This document shows positions 18,598-28,227 of a stretch of 64,000 nt of DNA, in pieces. Source of the stretch: Corallococcus soli. GTDB lineage: Bacteria > Myxococcota > Myxococcia > Myxococcales > Myxococcaceae. A program made the position numbers and the translations under genes. Where the stretch lies: contig NZ_JAAIYO010000003.1 of NCBI RefSeq assembly GCF_014930455.1, forward strand, positions 1 to 64,000, read 5' to 3'. Under the pieces are notes generated by a model, which did not search any database, was not told the origin of the DNA, and was given only the letters and a program-made list of their open reading frames with translations. Position 1 is the first letter of the stretch. The number at the start of each line of letters is the position of its first letter.

Positions 18598-21500
18598 CCG
18601 TGAAAGCGTACACCTCCAGGTCCCGCTTCGACGAAGCCCGGCGCTTCTCCGGCGTCTATCAGCAGATGGGGCGCATGAGCCTCGACGCCGACCACAACGA
18701 GGAGGTGCGGCTGCGCACCGTGGACGCGCGCCGCCGCTCCGCCGACGTGGCCGACGGCTCGCCCGACGATGGCTTCCGCATCGTGGACACCTTCCTCGTG
18801 GACCCCATCGGCAACGTGCTCGGCTGGGCGGGGCAGGGGCTGCCTCCGGACGACGAGCGCGTCATCCCGCGCGAGCTGCGCCTGGACCGCTACGACGCGG
18901 AGACGCTGCCCTTCGTGGTGCGCAGCCGGGGCCATGTGGCGCTGCGGCGCACGCTGCCCACACCGTTGGATCTCACCACCGTGGCGCGCTCGGACGGCTC
19001 CACCTTCAGCGCCTCCGCGCTCGTCATGGGCCTGCGCTTCGAGCGCCCGCCCACCGACGATGAGATTGTCGACATCCGCGTGGTCGTCGTGGACACGGAG
19101 GGCCGCGAGGCCATCCTCCCCGCCGGCCTGGGCCAGCGTCCATCCGGCTGGCACGACGTGCGCTTCCCCGTCGCCGCGCTCACGGGCGTGGACGCGACGA
19201 AGGTGAAGGCCTGGGGCGTGGTGGGCCTGCCCCCCGTGGCCCGCACCTGGGTGTCCGCGCTGCGCGTGGAGGACGCGGCGCTGGGCACCGACGTCGTCAT
19301 CCGGGGCGGGGACGGGACGCTGCCCGGGGCGGGCCGCATGCTCCTCAACGGGGTGCGCGTCTTCCTGGAGCGCGACCTGCGCTACACCGCGCAGCCGGAC
19401 CTGCCGGAGGCACCGCCGCTGGCCGCGCTGCCCGCGGATGGCAGCCGGCACCACTTCTTCTTCCTGGACTGCTGGGAGCTGACCACCACCCGGTACGACG
19501 ACGCGTTCCTGGACGAGCCGGCGCTGGACGGCCACGACACCACCGTGCGCCTGCGGCTCGTCTCCCAGGTGCGCGCGCTCCAGGGACTGTCCTCCACCGA
19601 CGCGGAGGTCCTGCCCACGCCCACCGGCGGAGGCCGCCTCACGACGAACGTCCCGCAGGGCGCGCTGCCGGATCGCTTCCCGCCGGAGCCGTTGGACCCG
19701 TGCCGCGACCGCTGCCTCTCCACCGGGAACGCCTCCACCGGGGAGGGCTACCTGGGCTCCGACAACCTCCACGTCCGCGTGGAGCTGTTCCAGGGCGGGG
19801 CCCGGCCGGTGGTGCTGTGGTCGCGCGACAACGGCTCCACGGTGCTGCCGCTCACCGCGCCGGCCTCCGCGGACGCGATGACGCTCCAGGTGTCCCCCGC
19901 GAGCGCCGCGAAGCTCCGGGCCGGGGACCTCATCGTCATCGAGGACCGCGTCACGCGGCTCCAGCCGGAGGGCCCGTCGTCGCCGGTGCTGCGGCGGCTG
20001 CGCGGCGTGCAGACGGACACGGGCACGCTGGAGCTGGCGGACGCGAGCGCCGTGCTCACCACGGATCCGGTGCCGCTGCCGGTGGGCGGCACGCTGGGCC
20101 GGGCCTTCAGTCCGGCGCAGGGCGCGGTGGTGCGGCGGTGGGACGGCGGGGACCTGCTCGTCACCGGCCTGCGCTACCGCTTCCCGGACGGCATCACGCT
20201 GGCGTTCTCCGGCAGCGGCTGGCGCACGGGGGACTACTGGTCCTTCACCGCGCGGGTGCACGCGGCGGACGGCGCGGCGCGGGGCGAGGTGGAGCAGCTC
20301 ACCGACGCGCCCGTGCACGGGCCGGTGCACCACTTCGTGCCGCTGGCCCGCGTGAAGGCCGGCGCGCCGCGTGTCTTCGAGGACCTGCGGCCCCGCTACC
20401 TCCCGCTCGCGCAGGTGCGGGACCGGCTGGTGGAGCTGTCCGAGCGGGTGACGGGCCCCGGCGTCTTCACGGTGGTGGTGGGCGACGGCGTGCGCAGCTT
20501 CGGCGACATCGACCAGGACATGCTCGAAGGCATCACCGGCGACGAAGCCCTCCAGGCGGCGGTGGACCGGCTGAGCGGGCAGGGCGGCTCCATCTTCGTG
20601 CGCGCAGGCCGCTACAAGCTGGAGCACCCGGTGCTGCTGCGCAACCTGTCCTCCGTGCACCTGCTGGGGGACGGGGACGCCACGGAGCTGCGCACCCAGG
20701 GCTCCGGCGGCGCCTTCTTCGTGGACCGCTGCGGCCTGCTGGGCGACGTGCGCATCGAGGACTTCCGGCTGGTGGAGGCGCCCTTCGAGGACGTGGTCAT
20801 CGGCGATCCCCAGCCCTCCCTCCGCGCGGCCATCCCCCGCGTGGCGACGACAAACGGCCTGCGCTTCGTCCCGCTGCTGGAGGTGGACGACGACCGGGTG
20901 CTGGAGGTGGACGACGTGAAGCACCCGTCCGCCGAGGCCGACTTCGTGGATGTGGTGGCCGGGCGCATCAAGGTCCTCGTCCCCGGGCAGGGCCGCGCCG
21001 CGGGCTCCGTGGTGGCGACGCTGGTACAGCTGCGCAAGCTTCAGCGGCTGCACCCCGGCAAGCCGCTGGAGGACCTGCCGGAGGCGAAGCCGCTGTTGGA
21101 CGCGCTCCAGACGCTGCCCCACGGCGTGGTGACGCTGGCGGACTCCCACGGCGTGTCGCTGCGCCGCTGCCACCTCCAGGCGAACCAGGCCGGAAGCGAG
21201 GCCACGGGCGTGCTGGTGACGGGCTCCTGTTCGAGGATCCTCCTGGAGGACAACCGCATCGGCGCGGCCACGGGCATCGCCGTGGCGCCCTATGCGCCGT
21301 ACCTGGCCGAGCGCTTCCTCGCGTCCTTCCCGCGCGCGGGCCTCTTCGTCGACACGCTGTCCATCACCGGCAACAGGCTCCAGCCGCTGGGCGAGGCGAC
21401 CACCGGCATCCACGTCGCGGACGGCACGCTGTCCGGCGTGGTGGTGAAGGGCAACCGCGTCCAGGGCTTCCACGTGGGAATCCTGGTGCAGGACCTGGCC

Positions 21501-24500
21501 GAAGGCGGCGCCACCGGCCCGGTGGACCGCGTGCTGGTGGCGGAGAACCAGGTGCTGGGCTCCACCGCGGTGGGCATCCAGGTGGCGGGCGACGGCGTGG
21601 ACGTCGTGGGCAATGAGATCCGCAACGCGGTGTCCGACGGCCTGTTCCAGGTGGGCATCCAGCTCTCCGGCCGGGGCCTGCGCGTGCGCGAATCGTGGAT
21701 TGCCCTGCCCGCGGTGCCCGCCGCGTCGGTGCTGGGGGTGGTGGCCGGCATCGTCGTCGGGGATGGGCTGGACGACGGCCAGTCCAACGGCCGCCCCGCG
21801 GCGGACGTGGAGGTGGTGGACAACCGCATCGAGGGCGCGGGCGAAGCGACGCCGGGCTTCGGCATCCTGCTGGGAGGGCCGCAGCCGGTGTTCGACGTGC
21901 GCATCCGGGGCAACGTGGTGCGGGCGCTGGGCGACGCGGCGGTGCGCGCCTGGGGCACCGGCGGCGCGGTGGGCCGCATCCGCGTGGAGGACAACCGCTT
22001 CGAACAGGTGGCGCTCGCGGACGTGCCGGCGCTGACGGACAACACCCTGGCCCTGTCCCGGTTGGACCCGGGCCTGGAGACGAAGCTGAGCCCGGGCGCG
22101 CTCTCCCAGCCCCGGCCCCTGCTGGAGGCGCTGTTCGCCAACGTGACGCCCCGCGTGCGTGCGCCCCTGGACGCCGCGCTGCGCTGGCTGGAGCGGCTGA
22201 CGCTGCGAGGCGCGGTGGTGCTCGCGGGGGTGGAGGAGGCCCACGTGAGCGGCAACCGGCTGCTCCACGTGGGACGCACGGGCGCGTATGGCACGCCCGG
22301 GCTGGAGGACGCGGAGGTGCGCGCGGCGGGCATCGCGGTGGTGTCCGGACAGGCGCTCACCGTGGAGGACAACGAGGTGGAGGGCCTGCGCGCGCCGGTG
22401 CGCAGGACGGCGGTGCCGCCGCTGAAGCCGCCGGTGAAGCTGCCGCCCATCGCGGACGTCCTCCAGCGGATGGGCCTGGCGCCGGCCACCGTCCGGCTGG
22501 AGCGCGGCGACGTGCACTCCGCCGTGGTGGGCATGTACACCACCGTGTTGCAGTACACGGGTGCCGACGAGGACGGACGTCAGCAACTGGGCCGGGGCCT
22601 GTACGGCCCGCTGGACACGCTCGCGCAGCAGCTGAAGCTGCTGGGCGGCACGCCGGAGACGCTCACGGAGATGCTGGTGCGCGAGGTGGCGGAGATGCGC
22701 GCCGCCCAAGGCTACGAGGACCACACGAAGACGTCGCACGCGGTCCGCTCCTCGCTGGCCCGGGCCTCCAGCTTCACCGCGCCGGACGACCTGTCCCAGG
22801 ATGCGTGGGACACCGTGGCCCAGTTCGACCTGGCCACCGTGTCCGGCAAGGACGCGGTGGTGAAGACGGCCGACCGCATCAAGGGCTCCTTCGAGGTGCT
22901 GGTGCAGGGCCTGCCCGACGCCGTGAAGAAGACGCTCCTGAAGGCGCTGGCGGAGGTGCAGGGCGAACCGGGCGACCTGCCGCGCCTGGTGGCCCTGTCC
23001 GCGAACTTGAGCCAGGTGGCCCAGCTTCGCGAGGCCCAGGCCCAGAAGGCCCGGCAGCCCGTCATCGGGCAGGCGGTGGGCCCCCGGAAGACCATCATCG
23101 GCACCTTCGCCACCAGCGCGCTGGAGCAGCTCCCTCGGAGGGGGCGCTCCATCGGCGCGAAGGCCAGCGCGGACGTGCTCCTGCAACTGCGCCAGTCCAA
23201 GGACGCCTTGTCCGACCAGTTGAAGGACGTGAACCCGAGGCTGGCCCAGCAGGTGGAGGTGGACTACCGCGACGTGGAGCGCACCGGCGGGCAGTCGCGG
23301 CCGGTGGAGCGGCTGCGCTCCACCCTCAAGCAGATCCTCGACTTCACCAACGGCCAGGTGCTCCAGGACGAGCTCTCCGTGGAGGACTCGGAGCGCGTGA
23401 TGGCGCAGGGGCGCACCGCGACCATCGGCCTGTACACGGCGAGCCTGGACCGACAGGCGGCGGGGCTCGTCACCGAATCCGAGGACACGGTGGAGAAGCA
23501 GCTGCGCTCCTTCGGCACCGCCGTGGGGCAGCTGTCGGAGCTGGTGAGCGGGGACGCGGAGCTGTCCGTGCTCTCCACCCAGGCGCATCAGGCGGTGCTC
23601 GCCGCCATCGCGCAGCCGCAGAAGCGCACGGAGCAGGTGGCCATCGCGCGAGGCCTGCTGGACCGCATCCGGGTGCAAACGTTGGACGTGCTGCCGACGA
23701 CCATCGCCCTGCCGCCCACCGGGCCGGTGTGGGCGGATCCGCTGGAGCGCCGGCTCGCCGCGCTGGGCGCGTTGGTGCTGGCGGTGCGCGGCGGGGTGCC
23801 CGCGCCAGTGCTCAAGGACTCGATGGCGCTCTACCTGTCGCACTTCGCGCGCGCCCTGGACATCGTGGGCATCGACGGGCAGTTCCGCGAGATCGTCCTC
23901 CAGCGCGTCAAGGAAACCATCCAGCGGCTCGTCACCAGCGAGCCGGGGGACACCGCGCGCCAGGCGCTGCACCAGCTGGTGGGTGAGCCGGCGGACCTCG
24001 CCGCGGAGGCCGTGGGCCGGGTCTCCGGGGCGGCCTCCGCCAAGGCTGGCACCCCGGTGACGCCGGCGCTGGAGGCGACCTCCGTGCTGCTGCGCGCCAC
24101 GGAGCAGGGCATGAACCCGGACGAGGACGTCGCGTCGCGGGTGGCGCGGCTCCAGGAGTACCTGCGCCAGCGCGCGCCGAAGGTCTCCGCGTCGCTCGTG
24201 GTCATCGTCACCGGCATGACGGACCTGGGCGGCATCCTGGAGGTCCTGCGCAAGGCGCTGGAGCAACTGGCGCGAGGCGAGGCGCCGGACCCGGGCGACT
24301 TGGTCCCGCCCGTCTTCGACACCTTCCCGCAGCCCGCGGACGGCCTCTTCGTGGCGGGCGTGCAGGGCCGGGTGCGGCTGTCCGGCAACACCGTGCGGGA
24401 CGCCGTTACCGGCATCACCGTGCGGGACGCGGCGGGGCACGTCCTCACGGAGTCGGAGACGCAGCCGGGGTCGCTGCTCGACGTGGTGGGCAACCGGCTG

Positions 24501-26267
24501 GAGGCGTGCGCGGTGGCGGGCCTGGCGCTGCGCCAGGCGCTGTCGGTGACGGTGGTGGCGGACAACCACTTCTTCGCGTGCGCGGGGCTGCCCACCTCGG
24601 GGGACCCGGGGCTGGGCCAGTCCGTCGCCTCCTTCCTGGGCACCGGCGAGCTGGTGGTGCGCGACAACGTCTTCCTGGAGAGCGGCAACACGCTGGCGCA
24701 GGCGCTGCTGCACGAGGTGGCCATCGACTGGCGCGGCGAGGTGGGCGTGCGCGGCAACACCGTGCGCCACGAAGGGGGCGGCGGGGGCGGCGTGGGGGTG
24801 CTCGTCGTCACCGACACGCTGCCGGAGGAACTGGTGACGAGGCTGTCCCGCGTGCCCTTCCTGGCGTCGGACCCACCGCCCAAGGCCACCGGGGCCGGCC
24901 GCGCCGTGGTGGCCCAGCCCCAGGCGTCCGCCGTGGGCGTGCTCGCCGCGATCCCGCGCGTGGAGGACCTGGTGCAGCTTGGCTCCCTGAAGCAGCGCTT
25001 CGCGACGGGGCCGGTGCTGAACCGCCCGCTCACGGTGCCGCCCCAGACCTTCGTGCCCGCGAAGAGCGCCAGCACGGCGGCGTCGCGCTACCTGGACGCG
25101 GCGGTGGCGCCGGTGCGCTCCGCGCTGCTCGACTTCCTGGGCAAGCCGATCCCCATCCTGCCGCTGCCCCGGGTGCGCTCGCTGCGCGGGGTGCAGGTGG
25201 AGGGCAACGACATCACCGCGCGGGGCCCGGCGCTGCTCATCCTGGGCAACGGCGGGCCGGTCCTCTCCATCACGGTGTCCGGCAACACGCTGCGCAGCGC
25301 GGGCGGCGTGGGCGCGGTGTACCTGCGCCGCGCGGACTCCACCGTCTTCAGCGGCAACCGCTGCGAGTGCCCGGACACGGTCAACGTCGTCGTCCTGCGC
25401 CTGGGCCGCGCGCCGGTGACCTTCTGCGGCAACGTGGTGCTGGGCGCGGAGCCGGTGACGCCGCCCCCCAAGCCGGTGCAGCCGCCGTGGATGCAGCCCC
25501 TGGACTCGCTGATCCTCCAGATTCCGGTGGGCGGGGGCACGTCGCTGGGCGTGCCGCTGAACCAGGAGTTGCTGCTGGGCGGGCTCCAGCGCCGCCGCGA
25601 CGTGGCGAGCGACGCCTTCTCCACGCTGCTGGCGGAGCTCGTCACCGCGCCCGCCCCGCAGGTGGGGCCGGACGGGAGGCCCACCCGCGCGGCGGGCCGC
25701 GAGTCCGCCGCGGAGATCCCCACCCGCGCCGTGGTGGATCGCGCCACCCTGGAGGACGTGCGGACAAAGCTGCCGGCGGGGATCGACCTGCGCATCGGCG
25801 CCCGGACGCTCTACGGCATCGCGGAGCCCAAGGACGACTCGCCCACGACGGCGCTGCGCACCCTGGTGGACCGCGTGGCGCTCCATGTGGAGAAGCCGGA
25901 GGACGTGCAGGGCCACGTGCGCTCCGTGCTGGCCTCGGCGGACGGAGACCCGAAGAAGGCCCTCCAGCTCGTGGACAAGAGCGTGCTCGGCATCGACTCG
26001 GCGGCGCCCACCGTGAAGCAGAGCATCCTCAACGTGTCCGTGCTGCACGAGGTGCTGGCGGACTCGTTCTACAGCGGCGCCATCGCGGGCCCCAAGCCGG
26101 TGCAGGACGCCACGACGATCGCGGCCCCCCCGGCGCCGCCTCCGCCGGATCCCTTCGCCCACTCCGTCGTCATCCTGGGCGGCTCGCGCGTGGCCGCCGT
26201 GGGCAACGCCACCACCGCGGGCGTCCACGTCCAGGAAGCCGACTCCGTGGTGGAACTCAACCCGTAG
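18594..26267 (+). CDS. Giant DUF6519 / right-handed beta-helix structural protein
   Basis: The 2557-residue product opens with the DUF6519-type motif YTSRSRFDEARRFSGVYQQM followed by LDADHNEEVRLRT (residues 5-42). About 650-1280 and 1905-2290 are right-handed beta-helix coils with repeated I-x-V-x-x-N-x-I/V turns (VEVVDNRIEGAG, VRIRGNVVRALG). Residues about 1283-1905 are a long helical insertion that divides the helix. It follows tail protein I directly, with overlapping start and stop. Likely roles are a fibre or cage-like decoration of the baseplate; an enzymatic polysaccharide-binding role is possible but no catalytic motif was recognised. Confidence 0.8.
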   Translation: MTVKAYTSRSRFDEARRFSGVYQQMGRMSLDADHNEEVRLRTVDARRRSADVADGSPDDGFRIVDTFLVDPIGNVLGWAGQGLPPDDERVIPRELRLDRYDAETLPFVVRSRGHVALRRTLPTPLDLTTVARSDGSTFSASALVMGLRFERPPTDDEIVDIRVVVVDTEGREAILPAGLGQRPSGWHDVRFPVAALTGVDATKVKAWGVVGLPPVARTWVSALRVEDAALGTDVVIRGGDGTLPGAGRMLLNGVRVFLERDLRYTAQPDLPEAPPLAALPADGSRHHFFFLDCWELTTTRYDDAFLDEPALDGHDTTVRLRLVSQVRALQGLSSTDAEVLPTPTGGGRLTTNVPQGALPDRFPPEPLDPCRDRCLSTGNASTGEGYLGSDNLHVRVELFQGGARPVVLWSRDNGSTVLPLTAPASADAMTLQVSPASAAKLRAGDLIVIEDRVTRLQPEGPSSPVLRRLRGVQTDTGTLELADASAVLTTDPVPLPVGGTLGRAFSPAQGAVVRRWDGGDLLVTGLRYRFPDGITLAFSGSGWRTGDYWSFTARVHAADGAARGEVEQLTDAPVHGPVHHFVPLARVKAGAPRVFEDLRPRYLPLAQVRDRLVELSERVTGPGVFTVVVGDGVRSFGDIDQDMLEGITGDEALQAAVDRLSGQGGSIFVRAGRYKLEHPVLLRNLSSVHLLGDGDATELRTQGSGGAFFVDRCGLLGDVRIEDFRLVEAPFEDVVIGDPQPSLRAAIPRVATTNGLRFVPLLEVDDDRVLEVDDVKHPSAEADFVDVVAGRIKVLVPGQGRAAGSVVATLVQLRKLQRLHPGKPLEDLPEAKPLLDALQTLPHGVVTLADSHGVSLRRCHLQANQAGSEATGVLVTGSCSRILLEDNRIGAATGIAVAPYAPYLAERFLASFPRAGLFVDTLSITGNRLQPLGEATTGIHVADGTLSGVVVKGNRVQGFHVGILVQDLAEGGATGPVDRVLVAENQVLGSTAVGIQVAGDGVDVVGNEIRNAVSDGLFQVGIQLSGRGLRVRESWIALPAVPAASVLGVVAGIVVGDGLDDGQSNGRPAADVEVVDNRIEGAGEATPGFGILLGGPQPVFDVRIRGNVVRALGDAAVRAWGTGGAVGRIRVEDNRFEQVALADVPALTDNTLALSRLDPGLETKLSPGALSQPRPLLEALFANVTPRVRAPLDAALRWLERLTLRGAVVLAGVEEAHVSGNRLLHVGRTGAYGTPGLEDAEVRAAGIAVVSGQALTVEDNEVEGLRAPVRRTAVPPLKPPVKLPPIADVLQRMGLAPATVRLERGDVHSAVVGMYTTVLQYTGADEDGRQQLGRGLYGPLDTLAQQLKLLGGTPETLTEMLVREVAEMRAAQGYEDHTKTSHAVRSSLARASSFTAPDDLSQDAWDTVAQFDLATVSGKDAVVKTADRIKGSFEVLVQGLPDAVKKTLLKALAEVQGEPGDLPRLVALSANLSQVAQLREAQAQKARQPVIGQAVGPRKTIIGTFATSALEQLPRRGRSIGAKASADVLLQLRQSKDALSDQLKDVNPRLAQQVEVDYRDVERTGGQSRPVERLRSTLKQILDFTNGQVLQDELSVEDSERVMAQGRTATIGLYTASLDRQAAGLVTESEDTVEKQLRSFGTAVGQLSELVSGDAELSVLSTQAHQAVLAAIAQPQKRTEQVAIARGLLDRIRVQTLDVLPTTIALPPTGPVWADPLERRLAALGALVLAVRGGVPAPVLKDSMALYLSHFARALDIVGIDGQFREIVLQRVKETIQRLVTSEPGDTARQALHQLVGEPADLAAEAVGRVSGAASAKAGTPVTPALEATSVLLRATEQGMNPDEDVASRVARLQEYLRQRAPKVSASLVVIVTGMTDLGGILEVLRKALEQLARGEAPDPGDLVPPVFDTFPQPADGLFVAGVQGRVRLSGNTVRDAVTGITVRDAAGHVLTESETQPGSLLDVVGNRLEACAVAGLALRQALSVTVVADNHFFACAGLPTSGDPGLGQSVASFLGTGELVVRDNVFLESGNTLAQALLHEVAIDWRGEVGVRGNTVRHEGGGGGGVGVLVVTDTLPEELVTRLSRVPFLASDPPPKATGAGRAVVAQPQASAVGVLAAIPRVEDLVQLGSLKQRFATGPVLNRPLTVPPQTFVPAKSASTAASRYLDAAVAPVRSALLDFLGKPIPILPLPRVRSLRGVQVEGNDITARGPALLILGNGGPVLSITVSGNTLRSAGGVGAVYLRRADSTVFSGNRCECPDTVNVVVLRLGRAPVTFCGNVVLGAEPVTPPPKPVQPPWMQPLDSLILQIPVGGGTSLGVPLNQELLLGGLQRRRDVASDAFSTLLAELVTAPAPQVGPDGRPTRAAGRESAAEIPTRAVVDRATLEDVRTKLPAGIDLRIGARTLYGIAEPKDDSPTTALRTLVDRVALHVEKPEDVQGHVRSVLASADGDPKKALQLVDKSVLGIDSAAPTVKQSILNVSVLHEVLADSFYSGAIAGPKPVQDATTIAAPPAPPPPDPFAHSVVILGGSRVAAVGNATTAGVHVQEADSVVELNP

Positions 26268-26293
26268 CGCACGACCTCCAAGGACCCCCGACC

Positions 26294-26635
26294 ATGCCTG
26301 ACGCCTTCGCCCTCAGCGGCCGTGTCGCCCTCCTGCGGGACGCGCTCCCCGAAGTCACCCTCTCCACCACGCCGGACGCCCCGGACGCGAAGCTCGCGGC
26401 CCTGGCGAAGCTGGCCGGCACCCGCGCGAAGCTGGACGTGGACCTGTCCGTCCTCAAGGCCCTGGAGGCGCGCCAGTCCCGCCTGCCGCCCGTGGAGCCC
26501 CAGCCCGTGAAGCTCCAGGACCTGGTGCGCGCCGCCCGGCGCAAGCTCGTCTCCGAACGTCAGCGCGAGGTGGGCGTCTGGGTGGACACCCGCGCGAAGC
26601 TGGCCACGCGGCTGGTGACGGCGCTGGAGGACTGA
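26294..26635 (+). CDS. Small CIS-operon protein, unknown
   Basis: The 113-residue product is helical and charged in its second half (LQDLVRAARRKLVSERQREVGVWVDTRAKLATRLVTALED), with a Pro-rich break near residue 60. No family was recognised. ATG 26294 sits 26 bases after the giant gene and its stop overlaps the next ATG (TGATG). Confidence 0.7.
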   Translation: MPDAFALSGRVALLRDALPEVTLSTTPDAPDAKLAALAKLAGTRAKLDVDLSVLKALEARQSRLPPVEPQPVKLQDLVRAARRKLVSERQREVGVWVDTRAKLATRLVTALED

Positions 26636-26844
26636 TGCGCAAGCTGCTCGAAGCCCGCATGGGGCAGCGCTGCTACCTCTTCACCACGCTCGGCCAGGTG
26701 TACGTGGGCCTGGTGGTGGAGCTCATCGACGACGTCGTCCTCCTCACGGGGCCGGACGGCGTCACACCCGTCTACATCAACCTCTCGGACGTCTCCGGCG
26801 TGCGCCAGCACGACGAGGACGACGACCTGGGGAGCGCGCGATGA
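26635..26844 (+). CDS. 69-residue SH3/Sm-like small protein
   Basis: The 69-residue product has five short strands in the pattern YLFTTLGQVYVGLVVELIDD, VVLLTG and PVYINLSDVSGVRQ, followed by an acidic tail. This is how an LSm/SH3-like barrel reads (inference from pattern). The function is unknown. Its stop overlaps the spike gene start, so it is likely co-translated with the spike and may act as a spike-assembly factor. Confidence 0.65.
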   Translation: MRKLLEARMGQRCYLFTTLGQVYVGLVVELIDDVVLLTGPDGVTPVYINLSDVSGVRQHDEDDDLGSAR

Positions 26845-28028
26845 TTGAACAACTCCTGCAACAGCTGGTGGAGCGGACGGAGAGCCGCTACTTCGGCAAG
26901 TACCGGGGCTACGTGACGGAGGTGGAGGATCCCCTCAACCTGGGCCGCATCAGGTGCGTGGTGCCGCGCCTCATGGGGGACGTGGCCACCGGCTGGGCCA
27001 TGCCGTGCACCCCCTACGCCGGGCCCGACCAGGGCCTCTTCGTGGTGCCGGACGTGGGCGCTGGCGTCTGGGTGGAGTTCGAGGCCGGCGACCTGACGCA
27101 GCCCATCTGGAGCGGCATGTGGTGGGGCGCGCCGGCGCTGTCGGACCTGGGCCAGCCGGACTCCAGCGCGCGCGTGGCGCCGGACGTCAGCGAGGTGCCC
27201 AAGCACGACTACCCGCCCCAGTCGGCGGTGCCGGGCGTGCGGATGCTCAAGTCCGCCACGGGCCACTACATCGTCCTGGACGACCGGCCGGAGACCGCGC
27301 GCGTGGAGATCCACGACCGGCAGGGCAACCGCATCATCCTGTCGGCGGAGGGGTTGGATCAGCTCATCAGCAACGAGCGCACGGTGAACGAGGGCAACCG
27401 CTCCGCGGAGGTGGACGGTGACGACCGCCTGGAGGTCGCCGGCCGGCAGGACGAGACGGTGGACGGCGGCCACACCCGGGAGGTGGGCGGGGACGTGACG
27501 CTGCATGTGAAGGGGACGCTGACGGAGAAGGTGGACACGGCGGGCTATTCGCGCGTGGTGGGCGGCGCGGGCCTGAAGGAGACGGTGGGCGGCCCGCGCG
27601 AGGACCGCATCCAGGGCAGCCACACGCGCACCGTGTCGGGCGCGTCGCAGGAGACGGCCGTGGGGGGCTACGGGGTGACGTCTGGCGGCAACGCGCAGAT
27701 CGCCGCGGGCAAGGCGGTGAAGATCGCCGCGACGATGCCGGACATGCCAGGGCCTTCGCTCAACGCTGTCTCCATCGACGCGCTGATGGGCAACGTGTCC
27801 ATCAACACCATGCTGGGCATGTGCCAGGTGGGCGGCATCTCCGCCGTGTCGCCCATGGTGCTGGGGGACGGCCTGGCCATCCACTTCACGATGCTGGCGC
27901 AGATCCTCAAGGCGGTGAACCCGATGACGGTGGCCGCGTACGGGCCGCTGCTGGACGTGTGGGCTTCCATGACGCCGCTGCTGGACTGGTCCTACTTCGG
28001 CTTCGTCAAGCGCATGCCGGTGGGGTGA
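26841..28028 (+). CDS. gp5/VgrG-type spike protein
   Basis: The 395-residue product has an N-terminal gp5 OB-fold: YRGYVTEVEDPLNLGRIRC (residues 22-40), then WAMPCTPYAG, FVVPDVGAGVWVEFEAGD and WSGMWWG. After a linker come the IHDRQGNRIILS strand and short repeats ending in V/G (residues about 170-300), as in the gp5 beta-needle. The C-terminus includes hydrophobic helices. With the separate late-control-D hub it forms the puncturing device. No PAAR-repeat tip protein was recognised anywhere in the window. Confidence 0.9.
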   Translation: MIEQLLQQLVERTESRYFGKYRGYVTEVEDPLNLGRIRCVVPRLMGDVATGWAMPCTPYAGPDQGLFVVPDVGAGVWVEFEAGDLTQPIWSGMWWGAPALSDLGQPDSSARVAPDVSEVPKHDYPPQSAVPGVRMLKSATGHYIVLDDRPETARVEIHDRQGNRIILSAEGLDQLISNERTVNEGNRSAEVDGDDRLEVAGRQDETVDGGHTREVGGDVTLHVKGTLTEKVDTAGYSRVVGGAGLKETVGGPREDRIQGSHTRTVSGASQETAVGGYGVTSGGNAQIAAGKAVKIAATMPDMPGPSLNAVSIDALMGNVSINTMLGMCQVGGISAVSPMVLGDGLAIHFTMLAQILKAVNPMTVAAYGPLLDVWASMTPLLDWSYFGFVKRMPVG

Positions 28029-28032
28029 CGCG

Positions 28033-28227
28033 ATGAAGGAGCCCGGCTGGAGTCCGCTGGACGCGGAGGCGCTGCGCGAGCGCCTGGAGCAGGTGAAGGC
28101 GCTGCTGCTCCAGGCCGCGGCGGTGGGCGTGGCGCAGGACGCCGAGCGGCTGGAGAAGATGCTGGAGCTGGAGCAACGTACCCGGGAGGACGCGCGTGGC
28201 CGAATCCACCGACGCCGCTTTCGCTGA
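28033..28227 (+). CDS. Small charged helical protein, unknown
   Basis: The 64-residue product is a predicted coiled helix (LDAEALRERLEQVKALLLQA, then EKMLELEQRTREDARGR). It overlaps the next gene by 32 bases in another frame, and the ribosome-binding GGGAGGA (28184-28190) for that gene lies within it. No family recognised. Its small size makes it the least certain gene of the operon. Confidence 0.55.
   Translation: MKEPGWSPLDAEALRERLEQVKALLLQAAAVGVAQDAERLEKMLELEQRTREDARGRIHRRRFR

Noticed and set aside
18399-26228. A 2609-codon open frame on the minus strand opposite the giant beta-helix gene
   Set aside because: It is a high-GC shadow: His/Arg/Gly-dominated composition, no domain, and exact overlap with a coupled operon gene on the other strand.
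26841-28028. PAAR tip fused to the spike protein
   Set aside because: No repeated PAAR or Gly-rich cone motif was visible in the C-terminus; it ends in hydrophobic helices instead.
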